Positions 62,218-64,000 of a DNA stretch of 64,000 nucleotides are shown in pieces. The notes beneath the pieces are model-generated. The model made no database searches. It was not told where the DNA came from and worked only from the letters and a program-made list of their open reading frames with translations. Each line of letters opens with the position of its first letter. Position 1 is the first letter of the stretch. The translations under genes and the position numbers were made by a program. The DNA is from Candidozyma auris (lineage: Eukaryota > Ascomycota > Pichiomycetes > Serinales > Metschnikowiaceae): NCBI RefSeq assembly GCF_003013715.1, contig NC_072816.1:496001-560000 (forward strand), written 5' to 3'.

Positions 62218-64000
62218 ATGTCGTTGAAAGCCAGGGAGATCTTCGACCAGTTTGCGTCGTTCGACCCCGTGTCCAACAAGAAGTTCCTCTCGTTGCCCGA
62301 GTTCGTGTCGATTTTGGCGCCTTTCCCCAACGACATCTCTCCACTGTCGTACTCGTTGCTTTACTTGATTGCAGACAGAAACAAGAAGGGCTATGTGGAC
62401 GAAGACGACTTCGTGCACTTCACCACGACGTTGACCCAGAAGGACGGTGAGTTCAAGTTGTTGTTCAACTTGTTGGCCAATGACGACAAGAAGTTGACCT
62501 ACGACCGCTGCATCGACATGTTGACCGCCCTCAACAAGGCCGCAGACCCAAATTATCAGCCCAAGAGGTTTAAGGCCAACTGGGCGTACTTGGAGCGCTT
62601 TTTCGCTCCCAACGGCGAGATCAACTTCCAGGATTTCGTGTCGTTGGTCAATTACTTGCCTGTGACGAAGTTGATTGGTGGTTTTGAGGTGAGAGCCGGC
62701 AGAGGCGGCGTTATCTCCAAGGACGACTTTTACCACTTGTTGCAGACCAACTTGAGCCATAAGTTGTCGGTGAAATTGCGCAAGAACTTGGCCTCGTTGC
62801 CCGAATTCTTCAACCAGGACACCTTCACCCTTCTGAACGTGTTGTTCGTGTACAATTGCTTGAACAAGCTCGATTTGATCAACGAGGTCATTGCCAACAC
62901 CCCTCCAACTACAAAGGACAAGGCGGATATCTTGATCAACAAGGTGGACTTGTACAACCACTTGAACGACCACCTCTTGAAGTCGCTGAACTTCAAGCCC
63001 ATCACCACCGTGGAGATCGACTTGTTGTTCTACTTGATCAACAGAAATGAAGAAACTATCCCCAGAAGAGAGTTGATCTCCTTCTTGAACCCCAACTACC
63101 TCAATAACGAGCCTACCTTGTACTCGATCTTCGACCACCCTGCAGCCCAGCCCGTCAAGGATGACAACTTCTCCTTGTGGCCGATCTTCGACTCCTTGTA
63201 CTCGTTCTTCTTGGGCTCAATAGCAGGGTGTATTGGTGCCACTGTGGTGTACCCTATAGACTTGGTCAAGACAAGAATGCAGGCCCAGAAACACAAGGCA
63301 CTTTATGACAACTCTTTCGACTGTTTTAAGAAGATTCTTAGAAAAGAGGGTTTCAAGGGCTTGTACTCCGGTTTGGCTGCCCAATTGGTTGGTGTGGCTC
63401 CTGAAAAGGCCATCAAGTTGACCGTCAATGACTTGGTCCGTGGAATTGGCTCTAATGACGATGGCTCCATCACCATGGGCTGGGAAATCGCCGCGGGCTC
63501 GTCTGCTGGTGCCTGTCAAGTCATCTTCACTAATCCTTTGGAAATCGTGAAGATTAGATTGCAAATGCAGGGCGGCAAAGCCAAGGAGTTGAAACCAGGT
63601 GAAATTCCTCACAAGAGATTGACTGCCGCTCAGATCATCAGACAATTGGGTTTGAAAGGTCTCTATAAGGGTGCCAGCGCCTGTTTGTTGAGAGACGTGC
63701 CCTTCTCGGCCATTTACTTCCCCACCTACGCCAACATCAAGTACCACTTGTTCAACTACGACCCTAACGACCCTAATAAGAGACACTCGCTCAATACATG
63801 GCAGTTGTTGCTTTCGGGTGCTTTGGCAGGCGCCCCAGCGGCTTTCTTCACCACTCCAGCCGATGTCATCAAGACGAGGTTGCAGGTTGAGGCCAAGCAG
63901 GGCGAAGTCAAATATAGAGGCATTTTCCATGCATTTGGTCTCATATTGAAGGAAGAGGGAGTCTCTGCGTTCTTCAAGGGTTCCTTGGCCAGAGTGTTCA
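62218..64000 (+). CDS. AGC1: Mitochondrial aspartate/glutamate carrier, ARALAR type (3' end outside the window)
   Basis: The ATG at 62218 begins MSLKAREIFDQFASFD and the frame stays open to the window end (594 codons). Residues 1 to about 320 form the N-terminal regulatory half with EF-hand-like helices (for example DRNKKGYVDEDDF). The carrier domain begins near 330. The three carrier signatures are all present: PIDLVKTRMQ, NPLEIVKIRLQMQ and TPADVIKTRLQVE, with the last one close to the cut end. It exchanges matrix aspartate for cytosolic glutamate plus proton in the inner membrane. A long antisense open frame (62140-63138) is a shadow of this gene. Confidence 0.93.
   Translation, partial: MSLKAREIFDQFASFDPVSNKKFLSLPEFVSILAPFPNDISPLSYSLLYLIADRNKKGYVDEDDFVHFTTTLTQKDGEFKLLFNLLANDDKKLTYDRCIDMLTALNKAADPNYQPKRFKANWAYLERFFAPNGEINFQDFVSLVNYLPVTKLIGGFEVRAGRGGVISKDDFYHLLQTNLSHKLSVKLRKNLASLPEFFNQDTFTLLNVLFVYNCLNKLDLINEVIANTPPTTKDKADILINKVDLYNHLNDHLLKSLNFKPITTVEIDLLFYLINRNEETIPRRELISFLNPNYLNNEPTLYSIFDHPAAQPVKDDNFSLWPIFDSLYSFFLGSIAGCIGATVVYPIDLVKTRMQAQKHKALYDNSFDCFKKILRKEGFKGLYSGLAAQLVGVAPEKAIKLTVNDLVRGIGSNDDGSITMGWEIAAGSSAGACQVIFTNPLEIVKIRLQMQGGKAKELKPGEIPHKRLTAAQIIRQLGLKGLYKGASACLLRDVPFSAIYFPTYANIKYHLFNYDPNDPNKRHSLNTWQLLLSGALAGAPAAFFTTPADVIKTRLQVEAKQGEVKYRGIFHAFGLILKEEGVSAFFKGSLARVF

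Noticed and set aside
62140..63138. 332-codon open frame on the minus strand over the start of AGC1
   Set aside because: It is antisense to the clear AGC1 reading frame and arises from codon bias. Its predicted protein is rich in Val/Gln/Leu with no recognisable domain.

Overview
This is nuclear DNA of an ascomycete budding yeast. Nearly every gene is a single-exon yeast gene with clear Saccharomycotina orthologues (RPN7, LSM1, TRM61, ARP2, MPS1, PRB1, RAD6, PKP2, HPC2, ATG12, SUN41, KNS1, XRN1, COX19, AGC1). The few introns are tiny and use GTATGT and TACTAAC-type signals. A CUG-Ser clade yeast, perhaps Metschnikowiaceae, is the best guess: leucine is mostly TTG/CTC, CTG codons are rare and often fall where hydrophilic residues are expected (for example in RAD6 and XRN1), and the genome looks to be about 45% GC. 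Species is not determined. I saw no mobile element, CRISPR array, rRNA or convincing tRNA.

Layout. 0-13 kb: RPN7 (-), a 3.8 kb ORF-free stretch, a peroxisomal-type acyl-CoA dehydrogenase (+), LSM1 (-), TRM61 (+), spliced ARP2 (+), MPS1 (-). 14-27 kb: an M16 metalloprotease like SDD3/YOL098C (+), an MNN2-type mannosyltransferase (-), a UFD1-domain/zinc-finger protein (+), vacuolar protease PRB1 (+), RAD6 (+). 27-37 kb: GEP7-like (-), an unrecognised membrane protein (-), PKP2 (+), HPC2 (+), a YBP1/YBP2-family gene that appears frameshifted (-), ATG12 (+). The RAD6-GEP7-PKP2-YBP group matches the S. cerevisiae YGL057C-YGL060W neighbourhood, which supports the weaker identifications. 37-49 kb: SUN41-type cell-wall protein (-), LAMMER kinase KNS1 (-), a 4 kb ORF-free stretch, a C2H2 transcription factor (+). 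50-64 kb: a predicted single-span membrane protein with an N-terminal Atg8-interacting-motif-like sequence (+), XRN1 with a 4-nt first coding exon (+), spliced COX19 (-), an unrecognised protein (+), and the mitochondrial aspartate/glutamate carrier AGC1, cut by the window end (+).

Themes. mRNA decay (LSM1, XRN1), ubiquitin and proteolysis (RPN7, RAD6, UFD1-like, PRB1) and autophagy (ATG12, PRB1, and the possible new receptor at 50,968-52,395) recur, but there is no operon logic. The items most worth a second look are the candidate autophagy receptor, a short motif TGGYTGCRAA repeated in most intergenic regions and apparently absent from coding sequence, two clusters of strong hairpins in ORF-free DNA that may be structured RNAs, the frameshifted YBP gene, and the peroxisomal acyl-CoA dehydrogenase.
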